Shown: positions 1 to 7,700 of the stretch, one piece after another
Position numbering within the stretch: position 1 is the stretch's first letter
How the letters are laid out: the number at the start of each line of letters is the position of its first letter
Assembly: GCA_964426135.1 (NCBI GenBank)
Contig: CAYRPN010000080.1
Span: 1 to 26,373, forward strand
Origin: CAYRPN01 sp964426135
Lineage (GTDB): Bacteria > Planctomycetota > Phycisphaerae > Phycisphaerales > Phycisphaeraceae
DNA length: 26,373 nucleotides
Direction of reading: 5' to 3'
Notes under the pieces: generated by a model
What the model saw: only the letters and a program-made list of their open reading frames with translations
Told to the model about the DNA's origin: nothing
Database searches by the model: none
Made by a program: the position numbers and the translations under genes

Positions 1-50
1 GCTGGGAGCGAAGCGATTCGAATCTGCGGAGTTAATCTTGCACGGCTCCT
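1..50 (+). repeat. Dispersed repeat, copy 1 of 2
   Basis: This segment matches 14894-14943 in the same orientation with no gap and 5 differences in 50 positions. Both copies end in TTGCACGGCTCCT and both lie upstream of, or between, genes. The second copy is preceded by a perfect 9-bp hairpin, so the element may continue to the left of this window. Its function is unknown. Confidence 0.75.
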
Positions 51-207
51 TAGCCGCGGGCCGAAGGCTCGGCGGCGGCCCGCGTGATGGTCGAGATGCG
101 AACCTGTACGCCCTCGCGGAGCGTCGGCGGCCCTCCTGCTCCGCGGCTAAACGGCGCGATGCGAACTTGGCGTCTTCTCCTTCGTGCCTTGGTGTCTTCG
201 TGCCTTA
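50..207. repeat. Inverted repeat TTAGCCGCGG/CCGCGGCTAA plus half-hairpin
   Basis: TTAGCCGCGG at 50-59 is the reverse complement of CCGCGGCTAA at 141-150. This makes a roughly 100-bp hairpin whose outer ends read TTAGC/GCTAA, like other elements in the window (1041-1627, 2628-2654, 17288-17382). Positions 166-207 are a run of CTTCGTGCC/TTGGTGTC-like words. They resemble one arm of the CACAAAGACAC hairpins found further on. No gene is supported before 213. Confidence 0.5.
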
Positions 208-212
208 CTCCC

Positions 213-1046
213 ATGTCTGAATCGCCTTCCACAGAACGCGACGCCTGGAACCATGTGAAGGACATCATCGGCACGCGCTCGGTCACGCTGGGCGGGCACT
301 GGTCGTTCAACATCCGCAACGATCCGAAGCGGCTGCCGTTCGTGCTGTCGCGCTACAAGTTCGCGGCGAAGATGGTGCGAGGAGGCGAGGGCCAGAGTGA
401 AGGGACGGAGGGACGAAGGGACGAAGGGACGAAGGGATCGGACCAATCCGCCATCCGCCATCCGCCATCCGCGGCCAATCCCCAATCCGAAATCCGAAAT
501 CCGAAATCCGAAATCGTCTCGGCCCCGCCCCCCGGCTTCGACCTTCTCGAGCTCGGCTGCAGCGAGGGCATCGGCACGCCGATCCTGGCGGAGTTCGCGC
601 GGAGCTACACGGGGGTGGACCTGGACGCCGACGCGGTGGCGGCGGCGCAGCGGAACTTCGCCGCGGCGAATCGCACCTTCATCGCTGACGATTTCCTCGG
701 CAAGACCTATGGCCGATTCGACGCGGTGGTGAGTCTCGACGTCTGCGAGCACATCGTTCCGGAGCTTGAACACAAATACTTCGACACCATCGCGGCGAAC
801 ATCACCGACACCGGCGTCGCGGTGGTGGGCACGCCGAACAAGACCGCCGACCAGTATGCGTCGGCGATGAGCAAAGCGGGCCACGTGAATCTTTTCGACG
901 CGGCCCACCTGATGCGGGCGATGCGGCGAATCTTCCACAACGTGTTCCCCTTCGGCATCAACGATGAAGTGGTGCACACGGGCTACGCTCCGATGTGCCA
1001 CTATCTCGTGTGCGTGGGCTGCAACAAGCGCGAGCAAGCCATTTAG
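213..1046 (+). CDS. Class I SAM-dependent methyltransferase with heptamer-repeat insert
   Basis: Predicted 277-residue methyltransferase of the Rossmann-fold class I type; the substrate is not identifiable. Residues 112-121 carry the SAM-binding motif I (LELGCSEGIG), followed by an acidic ribose-binding stretch (GVDLDAD, 134-140). A later motif, SLDVCEH (174-180), and VVGTPN (204-209) resemble the ubiE/Methyltransf_11-type core. The ORF is open upstream to 84, but that part reads repeat DNA, so ATG at 213 is preferred. Residues 56-106 are low-complexity sequence read from tandem heptamers (GGGACGA, ATCCGCC, AATCCGA) and sit between the N-terminal cap and motif I. The stop codon lies inside the hairpin repeat beginning at 1041. 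A paralogue starts at 1646 with the same signature blocks (YKFAAKM, GHVNL, DEVVHTG). The methyltransferase call is firm; the role is unknown. Confidence 0.85.
   Translation: MSESPSTERDAWNHVKDIIGTRSVTLGGHWSFNIRNDPKRLPFVLSRYKFAAKMVRGGEGQSEGTEGRRDEGTKGSDQSAIRHPPSAANPQSEIRNPKSEIVSAPPPGFDLLELGCSEGIGTPILAEFARSYTGVDLDADAVAAAQRNFAAANRTFIADDFLGKTYGRFDAVVSLDVCEHIVPELEHKYFDTIAANITDTGVAVVGTPNKTADQYASAMSKAGHVNLFDAAHLMRAMRRIFHNVFPFGINDEVVHTGYAPMCHYLVCVGCNKREQAI
391..514 (+). repeat. Heptanucleotide tandem repeats inside methyltransferase 1
   Basis: Three different 7-bp tandem repeats lie back to back within the coding sequence: GGGACGA (about 397-437), ATCCGCC (about 449-477) and AATCCGA (about 478-514). 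Because 7 leaves a remainder of 1 when divided by 3, each strand reads the same cyclic heptapeptide in every frame. Here the last block gives NPKSEIR. The insert is absent from the conserved fold and falls at the same site as the insert in the downstream paralogue. Confidence 0.85.
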
Positions 1047-1627
1047 CCGGCGGGCTTGCCCGCCGAGAGCCGCCGGCGACGACAAGGCAACAAACTGCAG
1101 CCAGTGTCTCGTCAAACTGAACCACAAAGACACAGAGACACAAAGATTGAGATGAACACGGCATCATGGTCTTGCTCTTCGCTTTGTGTCTTCGTGTCTT
1201 TGTGGTTGATCGGCTGTGACACTGGACGTCCGCGGCGGGCAAGCCCGCCGAGAGCCGCCGGCGACGAATAGGCAACAAACTGCAGCCAGTGTCTCGTCAA
1301 ACTGAACCACAAAGACACAGAGACACAAAGATTGAGATGAACACGGCATCATGGTCTTGCTCTTCGCTTTGTGTCTTCGTGTCTTTGTGGTTGATCGGCT
1401 GTGACACTGGACGTCCGCGGCGGGCAAGCCCGCCGAGAGCCGCCGGCGACGAATAGGCAACAAACTGCAGCCAGTGTCTCGTCAAACTGAACCACAAAGA
1501 CACAGAGACACAAAGATTGAGATGAACACGGCATCATGGTCTTGCTCTTCGCTTTGTGTCTTCGTGTCTTTGTGGTTGATCGGCTGTGACACTGGACGTC
1601 CACGGCGGGCAAGCCCGCCGGCTAAAT
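1041..1627. repeat. 185-bp tandem repeat array bounded by inverted GCTAAAT hairpins
   Basis: Three nearly identical 185-bp units run from about 1051, with equivalent bases at 1065, 1250 and 1435, and a short partial fourth. Each unit contains an inverted repeat: ACCACAAAGACACAG-type arm at 1121-1145 and CTTTGTG...TTTGTGG arm at 1182-1207. Each also contains a GGCGGGC(TT/AA)GCCCGCC palindrome. The array is bounded by a 25-bp perfect inverted repeat, 1041-1065 and 1603-1627, whose outer ends read ATTTAGC/GCTAAAT. The left boundary supplies the stop codon of the upstream gene. No protein in it is credible. Confidence 0.9.
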
Positions 1628-1645
1628 GAGTGTTCGAGACGAGGC

Positions 1646-2578
1646 ATGAACGCAACCGAAGAAACATCGCGCTGGGAGCCGGTGAAGGACCTGATGGCCG
1701 GCGCCGCGCCGGTGACGCTGGGGCCGATGCACGCGTACCACATGGCGCGGACGCCGCGGCGAGTGCTGTACACGCTCAGTTACTACAAGTTCGCGGCGAA
1801 AATGATTGGAAGAGGAGGGCACGAGGGGACGAAGGGACCAAGGGATGAAGGAGGCGAGGGCCAAGGGCCAAGGGCCGGGGGCCAGGCGCCAAGGTTCGAA
1901 GGTCAAGAGGCCGAGCTTCCGGCGTCGGCCCTTCAGGGCCGACCATCCAGAGACGCCAATCCTGCATCTGAAAGTTCAGATCTGCGATCTGAAATTCCCA
2001 ATCCGAAATCCGAAATCCGAAGTCCGAAATCCGCAGCCAATCCGCAATCCGCGATCCGCAGTCCGCAATCTCCTACCGCCCGTGTTCTCGACATCGGCTG
2101 CGGTGAAGGACTCGGCACCTGGCTTCTGGCGGCCGAGTGCGGCTATGCGAAAGGCGTGGACTTTGACGCGGACCTGATCGCGGTGGCGAAGAAGAACTGG
2201 CCGATCGAAAAGGCGGAGTTCACGTGCGAGGATGTGCTGACGATGCGGTCCGGCGAGTTCGATGCCGCGGTGAGCTTTGACGTGATCGAACACATCCTGC
2301 CCGCCAATGCCGACGCATTCCTGCGCGGCATCGCGGCCCAGCTCACGCCCTTCGGCCTTGCGATCATCGGCACGCCGAACGTCACCAGCGCTCCGTATGC
2401 GTCGGCGGTGACCAACGCGGGGCATGTGAATCTCTACGACGCGACGCGGCTCGAAGCGGAGATGCGCCGGCACTTTCACCAGGTTTTCATGTTCGGCGCC
2501 AATGACGAAGTGGTCCACACCGGCTTCGCCCCGATGTGTCAGTACCTGATCGCCATGGGCGTACGGCGGCTCAGTTGA
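1646..2578 (+). CDS. Class I SAM-dependent methyltransferase, paralogue of 213-1046
   Basis: Predicted 310-residue SAM methyltransferase, closely related to the upstream gene. Motif I is VLDIGCGEGLG (147-157), followed by GVDFDAD (170-176) and SFDVIEH (210-216). The conserved tail HVNLYDATRLEAEMRR...DEVVHTGFAPMCQY matches the neighbour. ATG at 1646 is chosen because homology to the paralogue begins directly after it and a purine-rich GAGACGAGG precedes it. Residues 56-143 are a long low-complexity insert directly after the YKFAAKM block, read from GGGACGA and GGGCCAA heptamers, a GTCGGCCCT palindrome and AATCCGA heptamers. The gene pair probably arose by duplication, with the 185-bp array between the copies. 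The substrate is unknown; a methyltransferase acting on a sugar, lipid or small molecule would all fit. Confidence 0.85.
   Translation: MNATEETSRWEPVKDLMAGAAPVTLGPMHAYHMARTPRRVLYTLSYYKFAAKMIGRGGHEGTKGPRDEGGEGQGPRAGGQAPRFEGQEAELPASALQGRPSRDANPASESSDLRSEIPNPKSEIRSPKSAANPQSAIRSPQSPTARVLDIGCGEGLGTWLLAAECGYAKGVDFDADLIAVAKKNWPIEKAEFTCEDVLTMRSGEFDAAVSFDVIEHILPANADAFLRGIAAQLTPFGLAIIGTPNVTSAPYASAVTNAGHVNLYDATRLEAEMRRHFHQVFMFGANDEVVHTGFAPMCQYLIAMGVRRLS
1821..2067 (+). repeat. Composite palindrome plus heptamer block inside methyltransferase 2
   Basis: In order: degenerate GGGACGA repeats (about 1821-1850), GGGCCAA repeats (about 1856-1892), a palindrome GTCGGCCCT-TC-AGGGCCGAC (1924-1943), an ATCTGAAA/CAGATCTG transition, and AATCCGA-type repeats to about 2067. 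The part from the palindrome onward has the same order as an insert in smc (8811-8895, read on the minus strand). That suggests one mobile or copied composite module. Confidence 0.8.
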
Positions 2579-2627
2579 GCGCTGGGGTCTGGGTTTCGTG
2601 TCTTGGGCCCGGATTGCGCACCGTGAA

Positions 2628-2760
2628 GAGCGGGGCAAGCCCCGTCGCTAAACGACTGATGCCTGATGGCTAAAGGCTAAAGGCTAAAGGCTAAAGGCTA
2701 AAGGCTAATGGCTAATGGCTAACGGCTAAGGGCTCCCCGCTCCCCGCTCGCCGCTCCCCA
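2628..2760 (+). repeat. Intergenic hairpin followed by GGCTAAA and GCTCCCC heptamers
   Basis: GCGGGGCAAGCCCCGTCGCTAAA (a CGGGGC-AA-GCCCCG hairpin ending in GCTAAA) is followed by five or more GGCTAAA/GGCTAAT heptamers (about 2668-2730). Three to four GCTCCCC-type heptamers follow (about 2731-2760). GGCTAAA contains TAA on one strand and yields TAG on the other, so it cannot be translated through. Unlike the stop-free heptamers, it is found only between genes here. It separates two convergent genes. Confidence 0.8.
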
Positions 2761-2767
2761 CTTTCTC

Positions 2768-3283
2768 TCACGTCACCCGCAGCGCCCGTTCCAGTTCGCC
2801 ATGTCCCAGGAAGATGCCGTGGCCTTTGGGACAGCGGTCGACGAGCAGATTCTGGTTCCGCTGGAACGTGGTCTCCCACATGACTTCACCACACACCGGG
2901 CAGCGCAGGCGCGAGTGGCGATGGGTGGGGTTCAGCGCGGGGATGTCGCGCGACTGATGCGTGATCGCCATCAACTCGCCGGGATCGAAAAAGCACCCTT
3001 TGCAGCGCGTGCAGTAATCAACCGCGACTTTGCCCACCTGCACGATCACAAACCGCTGGGCACACTCCGGACAGGTGCGCGTGGCCGGCTGGAGTTTCGG
3101 ATCGCGAAGCTGTCGCTCGATGTCCGCCAGCAGGGCCTGCTGCTCAGGCGTCAGCGGATGCCCGCCGGGCCGGGTCAGCCCCGCCAGGGCCTTGGCGCGG
3201 GCGTCGTGATCCTTGGCGTCATGCAGCCAGGCGTTGCGAACGGCTTCCCCCTGGGCGTGTCCGACAAAGACGAGTCCGGTCAT
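2768..3283 (-). CDS. Double zinc-ribbon (zf-TFIIB-like) protein
   Basis: Predicted 171-residue soluble protein with two zf-TFIIB-type zinc ribbons. The first has CPEC at 71-74 and CTRC at 91-94, followed by the family-typical GCFFDPGEL. The second has CPVC at 128-131 and CPKGH at 151-155, so its fourth ligand is probably His155 rather than Cys, followed by GIFLGHGELE. Such proteins bind zinc, but their cellular role is poorly known. The start at 3283 is supported by AAGGAG a few bases upstream on the minus strand. Residues 1-70 are charged and match no domain I recognise. The gene is divergent from the secreted repeat protein at 3574. Confidence 0.85.
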   Translation of the reverse strand: MTGLVFVGHAQGEAVRNAWLHDAKDHDARAKALAGLTRPGGHPLTPEQQALLADIERQLRDPKLQPATRTCPECAQRFVIVQVGKVAVDYCTRCKGCFFDPGELMAITHQSRDIPALNPTHRHSRLRCPVCGEVMWETTFQRNQNLLVDRCPKGHGIFLGHGELERALRVT

Positions 3284-3573
3284 GGCAGGCTCCTTGGTTG
3301 GCTCCCCATTGGCCCATATCGGCTCGTGGCGACCGGCGGCGTAGCGGGGACGGCCCGATTGTGGCCTATCTTAGGACTATTTTGTATGCTGAATCCTATC
3401 CGTAATGATCTATCAGATATAGACTTATAGAAATCATGCAGAAACTGCATCGCAATGCAATGAAAATAGTGTGTGTACGTATTACTAGGTATCAGGCGGC
3501 AAAGACCGCCACGCACGCCAGGATCGACCGAACCCGGTCCGAAACGTGCGGCTGACAAGGAAAGGAACACGCC
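3284..3573. promoter_or_regulatory. Divergent promoter region, AT-rich
   Basis: This 290-bp gap separates divergent genes, so promoters for both should lie here. Positions 3365-3485 are clearly AT-richer than the surroundings and contain TATA-like stretches (for example GATATAGACTTATAG near 3416-3430). AAGGAAAGGA just before 3574 is a good ribosome-binding site for the plus-strand gene. Exact -35/-10 boxes cannot be assigned with confidence. Confidence 0.5.
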
Positions 3574-4299
3574 ATGACCACTCGCATGACCCAACTGTTG
3601 ACCGGAACCACCCTGAGCCTGAGCCTGTTCGCCGCCACTCCCAGCGCCAATGCGGATCGCTACAACGACAACGGCCGGCGCCCGGAACCCGTGCGATACG
3701 AATCTTCCAAGTCCACCGCTGTCGGCTTCCGCATCCAGACGCCGGAGTTCGGCGTGTCCGTCGGCTACCGCGACGGCAGGGGCGGCGACCGCATCGGCGT
3801 CAACGTGAACTTCGGCGAGCAGCGACGCTGGGTGCCCGCCCACTACGAAGAGCGCCACGTGCAGGTCCTCGTCCAGCCCGCTTACTATGAAGATCGCCAC
3901 ACCCAGGTGCTCGTCGAGCGGGGCCACTTCGAGGAACGCCACAGCCGCGTCCTCGTGCAGACCGGCCACTGGGAAGAGCAGAAAGTCGCCTACGTGGCGG
4001 TGCCCGGTCACTACGAGATGCAGCACATCCCCGCCGTCACCAAGCTCGTGCGGGATCACTGCGGCCGGCTCGTGACCGTGGTCGTCAGCCCGCAGCGCTG
4101 CGAGCGTGTGTGGGTGCCCGATCAGATCGCGTACCGTTGCCAGAACGTCTGGGTGCCGGAACGGTATGAGAATCGCTGCGAGCGGATCTGGGTGCCGGAC
4201 CGCTACGAGACGCGCTGCGAGAAAGTGCTCGTGCCCGCCCGGTACGAAACCCGCTGCGAAAAGGTGCTGGTCCCCGGCTACTGGGAAACCTGCCGGTGA
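3574..4299 (+). CDS. Secreted protein with YExR...VxVP tandem repeats
   Basis: Predicted 241-residue exported protein. Residues 1-27 form a Sec signal peptide with a hydrophobic core (LSLSLFAATPSA) and an ANA cleavage site at 25-27. The C-terminal two thirds is built of short repeats. Residues 91-132 have 14-residue repeats of the form YEERHxQVLVQxxx. Residues 191-241 have 13-residue repeats of the form WVPxRYExRCExV with one Cys per repeat (C202, C215, C228, C240). Between them is a GHYEMQHIPAVTKL segment. The alternating aromatic/charged pattern suggests stacked beta strands. The function is unknown; an envelope or surface role is inferred from export, and the regularly spaced Cys suggest disulfides or metal binding. 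It has a strong ribosome-binding site and no partner gene on the same strand. Confidence 0.8.
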   Translation: MTTRMTQLLTGTTLSLSLFAATPSANADRYNDNGRRPEPVRYESSKSTAVGFRIQTPEFGVSVGYRDGRGGDRIGVNVNFGEQRRWVPAHYEERHVQVLVQPAYYEDRHTQVLVERGHFEERHSRVLVQTGHWEEQKVAYVAVPGHYEMQHIPAVTKLVRDHCGRLVTVVVSPQRCERVWVPDQIAYRCQNVWVPERYENRCERIWVPDRYETRCEKVLVPARYETRCEKVLVPGYWETCR

Positions 4300-4436
4300 A
4301 CGCGCCGGTGCCACTCGAAGTCCGTGAACGACGAAGCCCGTGAAAATTGAAGACCCCTCCGCGGCAAGACGATGAAGACACAGTCAACGCTGATTCACCC
4401 GTCAGCATGGCCGCGAAAAATCGAATACGAAAGAAG

Positions 4437-4473
4437 CGCGGGCGCCGTGGGAACCCATCCCACGGCGCCCGCG
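4437..4473. terminator. Strong 15-bp hairpin, possible bidirectional terminator
   Basis: A perfect 15-bp GC-rich stem (4437-4451 with 4459-4473) closes a 7-base loop. It lies between the convergent ends of the secreted protein gene (4299) and smc (4749). There is no clear U-tract on either side, so it may instead be a REP-like hairpin or an mRNA-stabilising structure. Confidence 0.45.
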
Positions 4474-4555
4474 ATACGTTTGGAACCTAATTGCGGGGCA
4501 TCCGGCTTTCGCGTACTTGCGAGCCGTTGGAAAGGGCGCGACGAAGCATTGAACA

Positions 4556-4718
4556 GAGCCGGAGTCTGTGACTCCGGTCGATTTGAAGCGGCTCAATGCC
4601 GCTTCAAATCGAACTCGCGCCCTGCTTACTCGGTTGACTGTACGTCCACCTTTGTCGAGCTTCGCCTCGCCGTATTCGATCCATTGAAGCGCACCGGAGT
4701 CACAGACTTCGGCTCTGA
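4556..4718. repeat. Intergenic inverted repeats downstream of smc
   Basis: Contains GGAGTC-TGT-GACTCC (4561-4575), a perfect 13-bp stem at 4579-4591/4599-4611 with a 7-base loop, and CCGGAGTCACAGACT near 4692-4706, which repeats the first hairpin sequence. Together they form a cluster of hairpins at the 3' side of smc. The rest of 4300-4748 shows no gene. Confidence 0.6.
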
Positions 4719-4748
4719 CAAGACATGGACGCATTCGCGAAATGTTCC

Positions 4749-7700
4749 TCAATTGTTCTGCGGCACGGACGCCTTCTCCTGCACCATCGTCGCCAGTCGC
4801 TTGCGCAGTCGCTTCGGCTTGCCCGCGTCACCGCCGGCGGCGGCGTCGCTGTTGCCGTCGCTGTGCGGGTGGCCGGCGGTTTCGGTGGGCCCGGTTTCGC
4901 CGGCCGGCGCGGGCGCGGCCTGCGCCGTGACGCCCGCCTGCGCTTCGGCGCTCGCCTGTGCCGCAACGCTCGCCGCGGCCGCGTCGGCTTCCGCCTCCAG
5001 CGCGTCGAGCTTGTCGTCGATGTCCTGCGGCACGTGCGACACTTCCTGGGACAGCCCCGCGAATTGGCCGTCCGGCAGCATGTCGTCGACCTCTTCCGCC
5101 TGCGGCGCCGCCTCGCGGTCGGCGCGATTCTGCGCTTCGATCGCGTCCTGCGCGATCTGTCCGCCGGCGCCGATCTGATCGAACCGCACGCCCACGCGCT
5201 TGCTCACGCCGCGTTCCTGCATGGTGATGCCGTAGAGCACGTCGCACGCCTGCATGGTGCCTTTGTTGTGCGTGATGACGATGAAGTGGCTGTGATCGAG
5301 GAAGCTCTTGAGGATGCCGACGTAACGCTGCACGTTCGCCTCATCCAGCGCGGCATCCACTTCGTCGAGGATCGCGAACGGGCTGGGCTTCGCCTGGAAA
5401 ATGGAGAGCAGGAGCGCCACGGCGGTCATGGTCTTTTCGCCGCCGGAGAGCAGCGTGATCGACTGCGGTTCCTTGCCCGGCGGCTTGGCGACGATCTCGA
5501 TGCCGCTCTCGAGAATGTCCACGTTGCCGTTCTCATCGGGCTCCAGGAACACATCCGCGCGGCCGCCGCCGAACAGCTTGCGGAACAATCCGCCGGGGCC
5601 GGCGAAGTTCTCGCGGATGAGGTGGAACGCCTTCTCGAAACGGATGCGGCTTTCGTCGTTGATGTGCTTGATCAGCGACAGCAGCTTTTCGCGGGCCGAG
5701 TCGATGTCGTTGACCTGTTTTTCGAGATCGAGGTAATCCTTCTCCAGCACTTCCTGTTCGCCGATGGCGTCGAGGTTGACGTTGCCCAGGCGATCGACCT
5801 TCGCTTTGAGCTCGGTGATTTCTTGTTCGACGGCGGCCCAGTCGATACGGATGGGGGAAGGGTTTAGGGTGTCGGGTGTAGGGTGTAGGGTTTCGGAATC
5901 GGAATCCGCTGATGACGGGTCAGCGCTTTCTTCGGCGTCGCGTCGGCACTGAAGGGCCGACACCTGCGTGTCGTCTCCTGTCTCCTGCCCGCGCGTCACT
6001 TCCTCATATTTCGCCGCCACGTCGAGATTCAACTGTTCGCGGGCGCGCTGCACCACGCCGTCGCGCTTCACTTCGAGCTCGCGTTTCTCGATGTGCAGGG
6101 CGTGAATCTGCTGCTCGGCGGTGCGCACCACGTCGCGCTGCTCCTCGATCGTCTCCCGCAGTGCAACCAACGCCGCTTCGGCGTCGGCGGCGCGCTGGCG
6201 GATGCCTTCCAGTGAAGCTTCAAGCTGATCGAGCTCGCTGCCGGCGGCCAGCGACTGCTCGCGGGCTTCCTCAGCGGTGCGGGTGAGTTCCTCCGTGCGG
6301 CGATGGTGCTGCTTCAGTTGCTCATCCACCAGCTTGCGCTGGCGGTCGACATCGGCGCGGGCGATCTCGATCTGCCGCACCTGGCGCTGCGCGGCGGACA
6401 ACTGCTCGGCGAGCTTGCCCAGATCGACGCGAATCGACGTCACGTGCTCACGGGCAGTCTCGGCCTGGGCAGCGAGTTCGTTGATCTGCGACTGAATCGA
6501 GTTGACCGCATCCTGCCGGGCGGCCGAGTCCTGTTCAAGCTGCGTGGCTTCGCGCTCGTGCCGCACCTTCTTCTCTTCCGCGTCGTGAAGCTGGCGGTGG
6601 ATGTGCTCGATCTCGGACGAGAGCACGGGCTGCTCGCGCTCCAGCGCGGCGATCTGCGAGCCGAGATTGTCCAGCCGGCTGGAAAGCTCGACGCGCATCG
6701 AGTTTGCTTCGTACAGCTTTTGTCGCAGTTCCTGCGAGAGTTTGTCGATGTGCTGGGCCTGATCGCTCAGCTGCGCCAGCGTCTGCTGATCGGCGGCAAT
6801 CTTCTCATCCAGTGCGGCGAGTTGGGCGTGCAGTTGCGTCAGTTCCGCCCGGCGGGTGATCAGGCCGGCGCTCGACGAGGCGGCGACGGGGCCGGCGATG
6901 ACGCGACCGTCGGCTTCGAGCAACTCGCCGCGCTGCGTGACGAAGCGGTAACCGTCGGGCAGCGCGCTGCGCCATTCCTTCGCCGTCGCCAGGTCCGGCG
7001 CGACGATCGTGCGGCTAAGCAGCGACCACGCGAAGGGGCCGATGGCCGCGGAGTAGCGGACGAGGGAGAGGACGGTGGGAAGGGTGTAGGGTGTAGGGTG
7101 TAGGGTGTAGGGTGCGGAGCGACCGGTGTCTTCGCCGCTCCGATCCCTTGGCCCTTGGCCCTCGGCCCTTGGCCCTGCGCCGACGACACACTGATCGATC
7201 GGCAAAAACGTCACGCGGCCCGCCAGCGCCGCGATCGCTTCGTTGCCGCCGTTGGCGCAGATGTCGTCGAGGCTGTCGATCACCAGCGCCTGCTGATATT
7301 CGCCCAGCGCGGCTTCCACGATGGCGGCGTGCTCCACATCCGTCTCGATCATCTCGGCGAGCAGGCCGCGGATGAAGTGGAAGGGATTCGAAGAGATTTC
7401 GGATTTAGCGGCAGGAGCCGCTGTTGAAGCCGTCGGATTTGGGATTTCGGATTTGTCCGCTCGATCGTTCCCTTGTCTCCTGTCCCCTGTCCCCTGTCCC
7501 CTGTTTCCGGTCGCCTTTCGCGCCAACACCGCCTTGACCGCATCCGCGATGCCTTCCTGTTTGTCCTGCATTTCCTGGAGAACGCCGCGGCGGCTGTTGA
7601 GCGCGCTGCGCTTCTCTTTCAGCGAACCGAGGTGCTCCGTCAGCGAGCGCTGCTCGACGGAAAGCTGCGATGCCTGCACTTTCAATTCGTCCAGCTTCGC

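Noticed and set aside
1112..1667. Repeated small ORFs within the 185-bp array
   Set aside because: They are translations of hairpin arms (NHKDT and SLCVFV style peptides), copied with the repeat and without a ribosome-binding site.
3280..4314. Minus-strand ORF of 344 residues opposite the secreted repeat protein
   Set aside because: It is a shadow of the plus-strand gene, which has a signal peptide, a ribosome-binding site and regular repeats.
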